Assembly (NCBI GenBank): GCA_024742695.1
Contig: JANSXY010000011.1
Coordinates: 1-64,000 of the forward strand
DNA length: 64,000 nt
Source of the DNA: Paracoccaceae bacterium
GTDB taxonomy: Bacteria; Pseudomonadota; Alphaproteobacteria; Rhodobacterales; Rhodobacteraceae
Direction of reading: 5' to 3'
Positions 42,070 through 51,441 of the stretch are shown one piece after another; within the stretch, counting starts at the first letter, position 1, and each line of letters opens with the position of its first letter. A program made the translations under genes and the position numbers. The notes below the pieces were generated by a model, which saw only the letters and a program-made list of their open reading frames with translations, ran no database searches and had not been told where the DNA came from.

Positions 42070-42630
42070 TCAGCCGCCCTGGTTGATCCGCTCGGCGAGG
42101 TATTTCTGGAAGTGCTGGCCGCTTTCGTAGCCCTTGTCCTTCACCCAGGTGAAGAGCGCCGATGTCGTGCCGCGCTTGAAGGCGCCCGGCACCGTGACGA
42201 CGGCGGCCTGCGCCGCGGTCTGGCCCTCGGCCACCTCCTCGGGCATGAACATCATCGTCGGCGTGAAGACCACGCCCCAGCGCACGGCCATGTCCTTTTC
42301 GGGCAGGGTGGTGCCGTCGAAATCGGTGACCTCGACATCCCCGAACAGGTTCATCTGCACGACGAAGAAATTGTCGCGGATCAGCGCGTCGATCTCGGGG
42401 TCGGGAAACACCGAGGTATGCATCTCGGTGCAGTAGATGCAGCCGCGCTGCTCGAAGATGATCATCAGGCGCTTGCCCTCGGCATTGGCCTCGGCGAGGT
42501 CGTCGGACATGTCCTTGAAGGTGTCGCGCAGCCACTCGGGCTTGTGCAGCCCGTCGTCGCCGAGTTCGGCGGCGGCGGCGGGCAGCGCGAGGGCGAGGCA
42601 GGTGGCGATGGCGGCGGTCAGTCGAAGCAT
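42070..42630 (-). CDS. soxW: SoxW, periplasmic thioredoxin
   Basis: This 186-residue exported thioredoxin-like protein starts MLRLTAAIATCLALALPAAA. The active site CIYC lies in FEQRGCIYCTEMHTSVF, and the cis-Pro lies in GVVFTPTMMFM. It follows soxV by 19 bp; SoxV passes reductant across the membrane to SoxW. The ATG at 42630 has GGGAGG upstream and gives the signal peptide. Confidence 0.93.
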   Translation of the reverse strand: MLRLTAAIATCLALALPAAAAELGDDGLHKPEWLRDTFKDMSDDLAEANAEGKRLMIIFEQRGCIYCTEMHTSVFPDPEIDALIRDNFFVVQMNLFGDVEVTDFDGTTLPEKDMAVRWGVVFTPTMMFMPEEVAEGQTAAQAAVVTVPGAFKRGTTSALFTWVKDKGYESGQHFQKYLAERINQGG

Positions 42631-42649
42631 GCTTTCCTCCCTGGGCGGT

Positions 42650-43387
42650 TCAGCGCAACGTCGCGCTCCAGTCAAAGTTCTCGATCATCCAGTTCGAGAT
42701 GATGGTGATGCTGTTCGTCGCGATCAGCACCGCGAACAGGATCAGCATCACGCCCATCACCTTCTCGACATAGCCCATGTACCTGCGGTTGCGCTGCATC
42801 CAGCCCAGGAACGGCCGCGCGAAGGCGGCCGCGACCACGAAGGGCGAGGTCATCGCCAGCCCGAACACCAGCACCAGCCCGGTGCCCTGCCACAGCGTGT
42901 CCTTCATCGAGGCGATCATCAGGATCGAGGCCAGCACCGGGCCCACGCAGGCGGTCCAGCCGAAGCCGAAGGCCAGCCCCATCAGGTAGGCGCCGGCCAC
43001 CGTCGACGGGTCCGATTTCGATTCCATCCGCGCCTCGCGCATCAGGAACGGGATGCGCAGGATGCCGAGAAAATGCAGCCCGAAGACGAAGATCACCGCG
43101 GCGGCAAGGTAGGAAAGTTCCTCTTTCCACATCCGGAACGCCTGCCCCGCGGCGGTGGCGCCAAGGCCCAGCAGGCCGAAGATCGTGGTCACGCCCAGCG
43201 CGAAGAACAGCGCCGAGACGACGAGGCGGCGCTGTGCGCCCGGCTGAATCTCGTCGTCGCCGCGCAGTTCGGACATCGAGATGCCGGCCATGTAGCTGAG
43301 GTAGAAGGGCACCATCGGCAGGATGCAGGGCGAAAAGAAGGCCAGCAATCCCGCCAGCGCGGCGCCGCCGTAAGAAACCTCCAGCAT
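42650..43387 (-). CDS. soxV: SoxV, CcdA/DsbD-like thiol transporter
   Basis: This 245-residue membrane protein has six predicted helices of the CcdA family. It starts MLEVSYGGAALAGLLAFFSP. The redox cysteines are in FSPCILPMVPFYLSYM and GWTACVGPVLASI. It carries electrons from cytoplasmic thioredoxin to periplasmic SoxW. It is the first gene of the minus-strand sox operon, divergent from soxS. The ATG at 43387 sits after GGGGAGGA. Confidence 0.93.
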   Translation of the reverse strand: MLEVSYGGAALAGLLAFFSPCILPMVPFYLSYMAGISMSELRGDDEIQPGAQRRLVVSALFFALGVTTIFGLLGLGATAAGQAFRMWKEELSYLAAAVIFVFGLHFLGILRIPFLMREARMESKSDPSTVAGAYLMGLAFGFGWTACVGPVLASILMIASMKDTLWQGTGLVLVFGLAMTSPFVVAAAFARPFLGWMQRNRRYMGYVEKVMGVMLILFAVLIATNSITIISNWMIENFDWSATLR

Positions 43388-43451
43388 CGTTCCTCCCCGG
43401 CGCGGAAGTCCGCGCCGCCCCGTGCCGATCTTGCGCAGATCGCGAAGACAC

Positions 43452-43472
43452 ATTACGATCTTTATATGTAAT
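43452..43472. promoter_or_regulatory. Candidate SoxR operator between soxV and soxS
   Basis: ATTAC and GTAAT form an inverted repeat around an AT-rich centre (GATCTTTATAT) in the divergent soxV-soxS promoter gap. ArsR-family repressors of this type bind such AT-rich dyads, and SoxR is known to bind the soxS-soxV region in related bacteria. It ends 16 bp before the soxS ATG. Confidence 0.5.
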
Positions 43473-43488
43473 CCCCGAGGCGTCAATC

Positions 43489-43869
43489 ATGCTCGTGCAT
43501 CTGCGTCGCTCCCTTGTCGCCCTGGCCTTCGCGGCCGGCCTTGCCGGGCCGGCATCGGCTGCGCCGGACCTGCGGCTGGTGATGGTCGAGCAGCCGGGCT
43601 GCACCTATTGCCAGCAATGGCACAGCGAGATCGGCCCGATCTATCCCAAGACGCCCGAGGGCGCCGCCGCGCCGCTCGAGGTGATGCGCCTGAACGCACC
43701 GCCGCCCGATGGCATCACCTTCGAAAGCCCGCCGGTTTTCACCCCGACCTTCGTGCTGGTTCGGGACGGGGCCGAGATCGCCCGGATCGAGGGCTATCCG
43801 GGCGAGGATTTCTTCTGGGGGCTTCTGGGCCAGATGCTGACGCAAAGCGGCAACTGGACCGGCCCGTGA
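43489..43869 (+). CDS. soxS: SoxS, periplasmic thioredoxin-like protein
   Basis: This 126-residue exported protein starts MLVHLRRSLVALAFAAGLAG. The active site is CTYC in VEQPGCTYCQQWHSEIGP, and the cis-Pro is in VFTPTFVLVRDG. In related bacteria SoxS reactivates the SoxYZ carrier by reducing wrongly bound sulfur. It is divergent from soxV and upstream of soxR. Confidence 0.92.
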   Translation: MLVHLRRSLVALAFAAGLAGPASAAPDLRLVMVEQPGCTYCQQWHSEIGPIYPKTPEGAAAPLEVMRLNAPPPDGITFESPPVFTPTFVLVRDGAEIARIEGYPGEDFFWGLLGQMLTQSGNWTGP

Positions 43870-44003
43870 TCATGTCCTTGCAATGCGGGCTTTGCGCCGC
43901 ATGGACATGCGCTATAACGTGACCGGCCATGTGCCTGCGGCAACGCGGGTCGGCGTAACGAGGACCGGGCGACCCCGGATGGGAGCAACGAGGGAGGCCA
44001 CCG

Positions 44004-44369
44004 ATGGCCCCTGACACGCGCAAGAGCGATCTGGAGGCGGATTTCCCGCAGCAGGAAACCTGCGCCGCGCTCGATCCCGCCGACATGATGGCGCGCGCGC
44101 AGGACGCGTCGAACTTCCTCAAGGCGCTGGCGCACGAAGGCCGGCTGATGATCCTGTGTCACCTGTCGTCTGGCGAGAAATCGGTCACCGAGCTTGAAAA
44201 CCTTCTGTCCTCGCGCCAAGCTGCAGTGAGCCAGCAGCTCGCGCGGCTGCGGCTCGAGGGGCTGGTGTCGTGCCGGCGTGACGGCAAGGCGATCTATTAC
44301 TCGCTCTCCGATCCCAAGGCCGCGCGGCTGATCGAACTGGTCTACGATATGTTCTGCAAGGCCGGCTGA
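44004..44369 (+). CDS. soxR: SoxR, ArsR-family persulfide-sensing repressor
   Basis: This 121-residue winged-helix protein of the BigR/SqrR/SoxR group contains LKALAHEGRLMILCHLSSGE, then SSRQAAVSQQLARLRLEGLV and GKAIYYSLSD. The sensor pair is Cys52 and Cys118, 66 residues apart as in SqrR; oxidation by sulfane sulfur should form a polysulfide link and release DNA. Two more cysteines (20 and 90) are present. It probably represses the sox operons through the soxV-soxS and soxW-soxX gaps. Confidence 0.93.
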   Translation: MAPDTRKSDLEADFPQQETCAALDPADMMARAQDASNFLKALAHEGRLMILCHLSSGEKSVTELENLLSSRQAAVSQQLARLRLEGLVSCRRDGKAIYYSLSDPKAARLIELVYDMFCKAG

Positions 44370-44410
44370 CGCGGGGGAACACCCGCGCGGGCGCCCCAGG
44401 GGAGGGAGCC

Positions 44411-45457
44411 ATGGAACATCTGCCTTACGGCGTTCTGGCGGCACTGGTCGGGCTGGCGGGAGGCGCGGTGCTGGGCCTCGCGGCGCGGCTTGGCGATTTC
44501 TGCACGCTCGGCGCGATCGAGACCGCCAGCTGGGGCGGCGACCAGCGCCGGCTGCGGTTGTGGGGCGTGGTGCTGGGCACCGCGATCCTCGGCGCCTTCG
44601 TGGCCGAGGCGGCGGGCTGGGCGCGGATCACGCAGACCTTCTACCACACCATCGCCTGGAACCCGCTGGCCTCGGTCCTCGGCGGGCTGCTCTTCGGCTA
44701 CGGCATGGCAATGGCCGGCAATTGCGGCTTCGGCGCGCTGGTGCGGTTCGGCAGCGGCGACCTGCGCAGCCTGGTGATCGTGGTGGTGCTGGGGATCTTC
44801 GCCTTCGTGACCCTGTCCGGCCCGCTCGCGCCGATCCGGATCGCGCTGTTCCCGCAAGAGGATGCGACGGCCCCGCAGGGCATCGCGCACTGGCTGTCGG
44901 CCCGCACCGGGCTTGCGCCGCTGCTGTTCGCGCTGCCGGTGGCGGCGCTGGCCTTCGGCTGGGCCTTCGCGCATGCGCCGCTGCGCGCCGAACGGCGGAT
45001 GATCGGCTGGGGCGTGGCCGCCGGGCTGGCGGTGACCGGCTGCCTTGTCGGCACCTCGGCGATCCATGCCGCGAGCTTCGGCGAGATCGGGGTCGAGGGC
45101 GCGTCGTTCACCGCGCCGGTGGGGCGCACGATCATCTTCTTCATGACCTCGACCGCCGGGGGCATCACCTTTTCCGTCGGCCTGGTGGCCGGGGTGCTGG
45201 CCGGGGCGCTGGCAGGATCGACGATCCGCGGCCTGTTCCGCTGGGAGGCCTGCGAAGACCCGCGCGAACTCGGCCGGCAGGTGGGCGGCGCGGCGCTGAT
45301 GGGCGTGGGCGGCACCATCGCGCTGGGCTGTTCGGTGGGCCAGGGGGTCACCGCGATGTCGGTGCTGGCGTTCTCGGCCCCGGTGACGCTGGCGGCGATC
45401 TATGCCGGCGCGCTGGTCGGTCTGCGCCACCTGATCGGCGGGTTCCAGCCGGAGTAG
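44411..45457 (+). CDS. soxT: YeeE/YedE-family sulfur transporter (SoxT-like)
   Basis: This 348-residue membrane protein of the YeeE/YedE (TsuA) family has about nine helices. Conserved Cys motifs are GNCGFGALVRFGSGDLRS and GCSVGQGVTAMSVLAF, plus RLGDFCTLGAI near the N-terminus. TsuA-type proteins import thiosulfate; SoxT members are linked to sox loci for uptake or signalling to SoxR. It starts 41 bp after soxR with GGAGGGAG before the ATG. Confidence 0.85.
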   Translation: MEHLPYGVLAALVGLAGGAVLGLAARLGDFCTLGAIETASWGGDQRRLRLWGVVLGTAILGAFVAEAAGWARITQTFYHTIAWNPLASVLGGLLFGYGMAMAGNCGFGALVRFGSGDLRSLVIVVVLGIFAFVTLSGPLAPIRIALFPQEDATAPQGIAHWLSARTGLAPLLFALPVAALAFGWAFAHAPLRAERRMIGWGVAAGLAVTGCLVGTSAIHAASFGEIGVEGASFTAPVGRTIIFFMTSTAGGITFSVGLVAGVLAGALAGSTIRGLFRWEACEDPRELGRQVGGAALMGVGGTIALGCSVGQGVTAMSVLAFSAPVTLAAIYAGALVGLRHLIGGFQPE

Positions 45458-45637
45458 GCGCGGGGCGGCATGGGCGATGGCCGGCCACGTCCCGACCATC
45501 TCGGGCCGCGAAGGCAGGCCGGCGTCAAGAACGGCGAAAGGCCGACAATCGCCGCGAGTTGAGCGATGGCCACCGTGCTGCCAGCGCGGTCATTATCGGG
45601 GCACCCGAAATGGCCGTTGCGTGATTGCGCCTGCGCC

Positions 45638-46000
45638 TCAGCGTTCCCCCCGACGGATCGATCCGATCACGCGCCGGAGCCACGTTGCCACCAGGAACAG
45701 CACAAACCACGGCGCCGCGTAGATCAAGGCGACCACCCATCCGAAGAACGCCGCGAAGACGAGGGGGCCACCGTCCGAATATGCCTGATCCAGGAGTTCC
45801 TGGCTTGGGTTTTCCGTGTTCTCGACGCGTTCGTACAACTCTTCGAAGTGGTCGACGACGGCGAAGAAATACGCCGCCCAACCCACGACGACGATCAATG
45901 CGACGATCACCCACCAGGGCGGCCTGCCCCAAACAAGGCGCGCCGCCAAGAGCACCGCGGGCACCGCGGCAAAAATGCCCCCGAACAAAAGACCATACAT
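45638..46000 (-). CDS. Hypothetical small membrane protein
   Basis: This is a 120-residue protein with three hydrophobic segments (residues about 1-21, 29-49 and 79-106). An acidic loop between helices 2 and 3 contains HFEELYERVENTENPSQELLDQ, and the end is basic (RRVIGSIRRGER). Codon use is slightly less GC-rich than in neighbours. I do not recognise a family. It is isolated between the sox and VOC genes; the 289 bp upstream of it show no clear gene. Confidence 0.6.
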   Translation of the reverse strand: MYGLLFGGIFAAVPAVLLAARLVWGRPPWWVIVALIVVVGWAAYFFAVVDHFEELYERVENTENPSQELLDQAYSDGGPLVFAAFFGWVVALIYAAPWFVLFLVATWLRRVIGSIRRGER

Positions 46001-46289
46001 CGAAATCGAAGTCCTTCCCGGCTACGCCCTCGCGCGGCTCGATGCGACCGTTGCAGGCTTCTGGCGAGAATGGTCGACAGGGTCTTTAAGGCACGTCAAT
46101 GCCAAGGATACGGCGTCAGGCCCCGGTGGGGTCAGCCCGGGCCACGGCCGGGGCCTCGGGTTCAACCGGATACTTCCGTGCAGTGCCCGATGGTGACCTT
46201 GGCTGCCCGGCAACTCAGGTCCGGCCCGGGTTCGAAGCCGTCGATCGCTGCGCACAGGCCGACGATCCGCTCTGGCCCGGCGCCCTGCC

Positions 46290-46706
46290 CTACCCGTCCC
46301 GTCCCGGTTCGTTGGGGTTGCTGGCGAAAAGCGCGATCTTGTTGCCCTGCGGGTCGCGTAGGTAGCCGACGTAGAACTGCGGTCCGTAGCCGGCGCGGAA
46401 GCCCGGCTGGCCCTCGTCCGTCCCGCCCGCCAGAAGGGCGGCGGCGTGAAGGTCGCGAACCTGCTGCTGATTGCGCGCCTCGAAGGCGACCATGGCCCCG
46501 TTGCCGGCCGAGGCCGGGCGCCCGTCGAAGGGTGGCTTGACGTAGAAGTCGGGCAGGACGGGCGACTGGCCCGGCGCGACCGGCAGGGCATAGCTCAGCC
46601 CGGCGGGCCCTTCCTCCAGTTCGTAGCCAAGCTTCGGCAGGAACGCGGAATAGAACCGTTTCGCACGCGCGATGTCATCCGCGCCGACCGTGACGTAGGC
46701 GATCAT
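46290..46706 (-). CDS. VOC (glyoxalase/bleomycin resistance fold) family protein
   Basis: This 138-residue vicinal-oxygen-chelate protein contains IAYVTVGADDIARAKRFYSA, the FYVKPPFDGRPASAGNG region, VAFEARNQQQVRDLHAAAL and the closing YLRDPQGNKIALF motif. Metal ligands are only partly evident, so it may be a binding protein rather than an enzyme. The ATG at 46706 begins the typical first strand; a longer frame upstream is unlikely. Confidence 0.8.
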   Translation of the reverse strand: MIAYVTVGADDIARAKRFYSAFLPKLGYELEEGPAGLSYALPVAPGQSPVLPDFYVKPPFDGRPASAGNGAMVAFEARNQQQVRDLHAAALLAGGTDEGQPGFRAGYGPQFYVGYLRDPQGNKIALFASNPNEPGRDG

Positions 46707-47015
46707 GTGCCGCGTGTCTTTCCCGAGAAGATGGTGTGACAAGGGTCGCCGGACTCTAGGCCAGGACGGAAGCCTGTTCAATGAACGGCCCCGGGAACGC
46801 GCCGCGGCGATCCCCAAACCCGGCATTGCCGGATCCGCCATGAAGGTGCGCGTCGCCCGTTGCGACACGGCCGGCAAAGGATCGCCCCGACCGGGCATCC
46901 CGCCTGCACACCGCGCCGAGGCGCCGTTCCACCGGTTCGTATCCGCCTGCCCCGTGGCACGAACGACAAGGGGCGCGCCAACGGCACGCCCCCTGCCCCG
47001 TTCCTTTCCCGCCGG
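46707..47015. other. 309-bp gap between the VOC gene and the RND pump
   Basis: No open frame here looks like a gene. The only notable element is a probable terminator of the efflux operon near the right end (46970-46992). Confidence 0.6.
46970..46992 (-). terminator. Probable terminator of the RND efflux operon
   Basis: On the minus strand GGGGCGTGCC and GGCGCGCCCC pair, with one mismatch, and are followed by TTGTCGTT. It lies 24 bp beyond the stop of the pump gene. Confidence 0.45.
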
Positions 47016-50000
47016 TCAGGTCCGCAGCACCCGGTAGATCGCCGGGATCACCAGCACCGTCAGCAGCGTCGAGCTCAGCAGCCCGAACAGCAGCGAGATC
47101 GCCAGCCCCTGGAAGATCGGGTCGGCCAGGATCACCACCGCGCCGATCATCGCCGCGATCGCGGTCAGCAGGATCGGCTTGAACCGGATCGCCCCGGCCT
47201 CGATCAGGATGTCGAGCTTCGACTTGCCGGTCGGGTCGGCGTGGCGGATGAAATCCACCAACAGGATCGAGTTCCGCACGATGATGCCGGCCAGCGCAAT
47301 GAAGCCGATCATCGAGGTGGCCGAGAACGGCGCGGCGAACAGCCAGTGCCCGCCCATGATCCCCAGGAAGGTCAGCGGGATCGGCGTGAGGATCACCAGC
47401 GGCAGCTTGAACGAGCCGAACTGCGCCACCACGAGGATGTAGATGCCCAGCAGCGCCACGCCGAAGGCCGCGCCCATGTCGCGGAACGTGACCCAGGTCA
47501 CCTCCCATTCGCCGTCCCAAAGCAGCGTCACCGCGCTTTCGTCGTCGGGCTGGCCGTTGAGCCGGATCACGGGCTTCTCGCCGTCCTCCCAGTCCATCGC
47601 GTCAAGCGCCTCGGCGACCGCGATCATGCCGTAAAGCGGCGCCTCGAACGCGCCGGCCAGTTCGGCGGTGACCATTTCCGCCTCGCGGCCGTTGTGGCGG
47701 AAGATCGGGTAGCTCGCCCGCTCTTCCGTTACCCGCACCACGTCGCCCAGTTCGACGACACCGCGCGCCCCGGGCAGCACGTTCGCCGGGATCGGGGTGG
47801 ACAGCGCCTCGGCGTCGATCACCCGCTCGCCCCGCGGCCGTTCGACCAAGAGCGGGATCGGCTGGCGGCCCTCGCCGCGATGCGAATAGCCCACGGCGGT
47901 GGAGCCGTTGAGGATGCCGAGCGTGTCGAACACGTCCTGCTCCTGCACCTGGAAGAACTCCAGATCGTCGGTCGACACGGTGGCGCGCAGCCGCCGCGGC
48001 CGTTCGCCGAAGCTGTCGTCGACATCGACGACAAAGGGCACGGACTCGAAGGCTTCGCGGATCTTCGTCGCCGCCGCGCGCCGGGTCTCGGCATCGGGGC
48101 CGTAGACCTCGGCCAGAAGCGTGGCGATCACCGGGGGGCCGGGCGGCGGTTCGACCGTTTTCAGCACCGTGCCCGGCGGCAGGTCGAGCGCCTCAAGCCG
48201 CTCGCGGATATCCAGCGCGATCTCGTGGCTGGTGCGCTCGCGGTGATGCTTGGCGTCGAGGTTGATCTGCACGTCGCCGAGGTTCGGTTCCGCCCTGAGG
48301 TAGTAGTGCCGCACGAGCCCGTTGAAGTTGAACGGCGCCGCGGTGCCCGCATGGGTCTGGACCGAAAGCACCTCGGGCAGTTCGGTGACCACCGCCGCCA
48401 CCCGCTGCGCCACGGCATCGGTGGCCTCGACGCTGGCGCCCTCGGGCAGGTCGATCACCACCGACAGTTCCGACTTGTTGTCGAAGGGCAGCAGCTTCAC
48501 CGTCACGTCCTTGGTGTAAAGGAGCGCCAGCGAGCCGAACGACAGGGCGGCGGAGACCAGCAGGAACAGCAGGCTGCGGCCCTTGGTCGCCAGGATCGGC
48601 CGGGCGACGGCGGAGTACATCCGCCCCAGCGTGCCGCCATGCGCCGCGCCCGCGTCATGGGCATGGGCCGGGGCCTTGCCGGCGACCTTGACCATCAGCC
48701 AGGGCGTGATCATCACCGCCACGAAGAACGAAAAGATCATCGCCGCCGAGGCATTGGCGGGGATCGGCGACATGTAGGGCCCCATCAGGCCCGAGACGAA
48801 CAGCATCGGCAGAAGTGCCGCGACAACCGTGAGCGTCGCCACGATCGTCGGGTTGCCGACCTCGGCCACCGCCTCGATCGCGCTTTGCACGCGGTTGCGC
48901 GCCCCGCCCATGCCCCAGTGTCGGGCGATGTTCTCGATCACCACGATCGCGTCGTCGACGAGGATACCGATCGAGAAGATCAGCGCGAAGAGCGACACGC
49001 GGTTCAGCGTGTAGCCCATCACCTGCGCGGCGAAGAGCGTCAGCAGGATCGTCACCGGGATGACGATCGCCACCACGATGCTTTCGCGCCAGCCGATCGC
49101 CAAGAGCACGAGGCCGATGATCGACACGGTGGCAAGGCCCAGGTGGAACAGCAGTTCGTTGGCCTTTTCATTCGCGGTCTCGCCGTAGTCGCGGGTGACC
49201 TGAACCTCGACCTCGGCGGGGATCAGATGACCCTCCAGTTCCGCGACCTTGTGCAGGATTTCCTCGGCCACGACGACGGCATTGGCCCCGGCGCGCTTGG
49301 CCACGGCCAGCGTGACGGCCGGGGTGCGCAGCAACGCGCCATCCTCGCCGCGCACCACGTTGGCGACGATGTGATCGGAGGTGTCGGGCACGAAATCCAC
49401 ATCGGCCACGTCGCCGACATAGACGGCGCGGCCGTCACGCGCGGTCATCAGAAGCCCGGCGACCTCGGCGGGCGCGGTCAGCGTCTGGCCGGCGACGAGG
49501 CCGATCTGTTCGCCGCCGTCGCGCACGAGACCCGTGGCGAAGGCGCGGTTGGCCTGTTGCACCTTGCCCGCCAGCTGCTGCAGCGTGATCCCGTAGAGCG
49601 CCAGCCGCTCCGGGTCCGGGGCGATGCGGATCGCCTCGGGCGCCTCGCCGACGATGTAGGTCAGGCCGACATCCTCGATCTTGGTGACCTCGGCCTGCAC
49701 CTCGCGCACCACGCGGGTCAGGTCGTTCGCCGTCACCGGGCTGTCCGGCGCGGCGGAAAAGGTGAGCGAGACGATCGCGACGTCGTCGATGCCGCGGCCA
49801 ACGACCAGCGGCTCGGCGATGCCGACCGGGATCCTGTCCATGTTGGCGCGCAGCTTGTCGTGCACGCGCAGGATCGCCGTATCGGCCGAGGTGCCGACCT
49901 CGAACCGCGCGGTAACCATCGCGTAGTCGTCGCGGGTTTGCGAATAGACGTGTTCGACGTCGTTGATCGCCTTGACGATCGTCTCCATCGGCTCGGTGAC

Positions 50001-50222
50001 GAGCTTGACGGCGTCCTCCGCCTTCAGCCCCGGCGCCTGGATGTGGATGTCGACCAGCGGAACGGAGATCTGCGGCTCCTCCTCGCGCGGCAGCGACACC
50101 AGCGCGACAAGGCCCACCGCCAGCGCGGCGAGGATGAACAGCGGCGTCAGCGGCGAGGTGATGAAGCCCTTGGTCAGCCAGCCGGCCAGGCCCAGCTTCT
50201 GCGGTTCGGTCGCGTCACTCAT
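47016..50222 (-). CDS. RND-family efflux pump, inner-membrane permease
   Basis: This 1068-residue AcrB/MexF-type proton antiporter has twelve membrane helices and two large periplasmic loops. Helix 4 has the proton-relay pair in IGILVDDAIVVIENIA. Other marks are LVSLPREEEPQISVPLVDI at the N-terminus, FVSGLMGPYMSPI, and the repeat ALAGIIVRNSILLVDFI near the C-terminus. It overlaps the adaptor gene by 8 bp. No outer-membrane factor gene is next to it, so it must use one encoded elsewhere. The substrate is unknown. Confidence 0.93.
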   Translation of the reverse strand: MSDATEPQKLGLAGWLTKGFITSPLTPLFILAALAVGLVALVSLPREEEPQISVPLVDIHIQAPGLKAEDAVKLVTEPMETIVKAINDVEHVYSQTRDDYAMVTARFEVGTSADTAILRVHDKLRANMDRIPVGIAEPLVVGRGIDDVAIVSLTFSAAPDSPVTANDLTRVVREVQAEVTKIEDVGLTYIVGEAPEAIRIAPDPERLALYGITLQQLAGKVQQANRAFATGLVRDGGEQIGLVAGQTLTAPAEVAGLLMTARDGRAVYVGDVADVDFVPDTSDHIVANVVRGEDGALLRTPAVTLAVAKRAGANAVVVAEEILHKVAELEGHLIPAEVEVQVTRDYGETANEKANELLFHLGLATVSIIGLVLLAIGWRESIVVAIVIPVTILLTLFAAQVMGYTLNRVSLFALIFSIGILVDDAIVVIENIARHWGMGGARNRVQSAIEAVAEVGNPTIVATLTVVAALLPMLFVSGLMGPYMSPIPANASAAMIFSFFVAVMITPWLMVKVAGKAPAHAHDAGAAHGGTLGRMYSAVARPILATKGRSLLFLLVSAALSFGSLALLYTKDVTVKLLPFDNKSELSVVIDLPEGASVEATDAVAQRVAAVVTELPEVLSVQTHAGTAAPFNFNGLVRHYYLRAEPNLGDVQINLDAKHHRERTSHEIALDIRERLEALDLPPGTVLKTVEPPPGPPVIATLLAEVYGPDAETRRAAATKIREAFESVPFVVDVDDSFGERPRRLRATVSTDDLEFFQVQEQDVFDTLGILNGSTAVGYSHRGEGRQPIPLLVERPRGERVIDAEALSTPIPANVLPGARGVVELGDVVRVTEERASYPIFRHNGREAEMVTAELAGAFEAPLYGMIAVAEALDAMDWEDGEKPVIRLNGQPDDESAVTLLWDGEWEVTWVTFRDMGAAFGVALLGIYILVVAQFGSFKLPLVILTPIPLTFLGIMGGHWLFAAPFSATSMIGFIALAGIIVRNSILLVDFIRHADPTGKSKLDILIEAGAIRFKPILLTAIAAMIGAVVILADPIFQGLAISLLFGLLSSTLLTVLVIPAIYRVLRT

Positions 50223-51216
50223 CGCCGGTCACCACGGTTTCGCCGGCGGCGAGGCCGGTCACGATCTCGATCATCCCGTCCTCGGCCGCGCCGGTGACGA
50301 CGGTGCGCGGCAGCGTGCCCTGCGCCGTCTCGACGGTCACGAAATCAAGGCCCGAGACGGTATGCACGGCCGCCGCGGGCACAAGGATCGCCTGCCGGGT
50401 GCCGACGGGCAGGCGTACCAGCACACGGGCATCGACGAAGGCCGCGTTCATCCCCGGCACCTCGACATCGGCCACCACCCGGCCGTTCTCGATCTGCGGA
50501 TAAAGCTTGGCCAGCCGGCCTTCGGTCGCCCCCGCGCCGGTTTCGATGGCGATCGGGTCGCCCTCGGCCAGATCGGTTGCGTGCCGTTCCGGCACCGCCA
50601 GCCGCAGGAAGAAGCCGCCGCCCCCGACCGCGGCCACGACCTCGCCGGGCATCACCACCGCGCCGGCCGCGACAGGGACCGACAGAACCCGCCCGGCGAT
50701 CGGGGCCAGCACCACGCCCTCGTCGCGCTGCTGTTCGACCACGCGCCGCTGCGCCGCCTGCGCCTCGATCTGGCCTTTCAGAACCTCGACCTGGGTGCGC
50801 AGCGCATCCAGCCGCTGCGCGGTCGTCACACCACGCGCCAGCAGTTCCTCGCCGCGCTTGAGCTCGGCCTCGGCATTGACCAGTTGCGAGTCGAGCGCCT
50901 GCAACTGCGCCTCGATGGCCCCCAGCTGGAAGTCGAGCTTCTCGTCGACGATCCGGGCGATCGGCTGGCCCGCGGCCACCGTCGCGCCCTCGCTCACCGA
51001 CAGGTCGACCAGCGTGCCGCCGATCCGCGCGCGCGCCGGGATCCTGTCCTTCGCCTCGATCCGGCCGTAGACCGCCTTCCATTCGGTCACCGGTTGCGGG
51101 GCGATGGTGATCGTCTCGGCCTGCGCTGGCCCGGCAAGGCCCGCACCGATCGTCAGGGCAAGGGCCTGGGCCAGGGCCAGGGTCAGTGCCAGGGTCGGTC
51201 GCCTCGGCTGGGTCAT
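50215..51216 (-). CDS. RND efflux periplasmic adaptor (HlyD/MFP family)
   Basis: This 333-residue exported adaptor starts MTQPRRPTLALTLALAQALA with a signal peptide. Lipoyl halves are RIEAKDRIPARARIGGTLV and VVLAPIAGRVLSVPV. A coiled-coil hairpin lies between them (about residues 80-150; IEAQLQALDSQLVNAEAELKRG), then a beta-barrel. It links the RND pump to an outer-membrane channel. The ATG at 51216 follows GAAGGAGA; an in-frame ATG further upstream is less likely. Confidence 0.9.
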   Translation of the reverse strand: MTQPRRPTLALTLALAQALALTIGAGLAGPAQAETITIAPQPVTEWKAVYGRIEAKDRIPARARIGGTLVDLSVSEGATVAAGQPIARIVDEKLDFQLGAIEAQLQALDSQLVNAEAELKRGEELLARGVTTAQRLDALRTQVEVLKGQIEAQAAQRRVVEQQRDEGVVLAPIAGRVLSVPVAAGAVVMPGEVVAAVGGGGFFLRLAVPERHATDLAEGDPIAIETGAGATEGRLAKLYPQIENGRVVADVEVPGMNAAFVDARVLVRLPVGTRQAILVPAAAVHTVSGLDFVTVETAQGTLPRTVVTGAAEDGMIEIVTGLAAGETVVTGDE

Positions 51217-51441
51217 GTCCGGTCTCCTTCCGTCGCGCTTCATATTCGCGTTTTTGAATGTGATGTCCCTAGCCGGCATTTCAAGGGGCCGCAAGCCCTG
51301 CGTCCATGATGCCGGTCAAATCGGAACCGCGCCGCGGATTGGCCTTGGCAAAACCTGAGTATTTCAGTACAGTTTTTTGTGATCCCAGCCAGGCCCCGCC
51401 GAGCACGGAGACGAACGAGACACCGGACAGGGAGCCACGAG

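Noticed and set aside
46001-46289. Possible small gene between the membrane protein and the VOC gene
   Set aside because: No frame had a ribosome-binding site together with gene-like codon use and a plausible product.
46860-50297. 1145-codon plus-strand frame
   Set aside because: It is antisense to the RND pump. The minus strand encodes a full, motif-rich AcrB-type protein.
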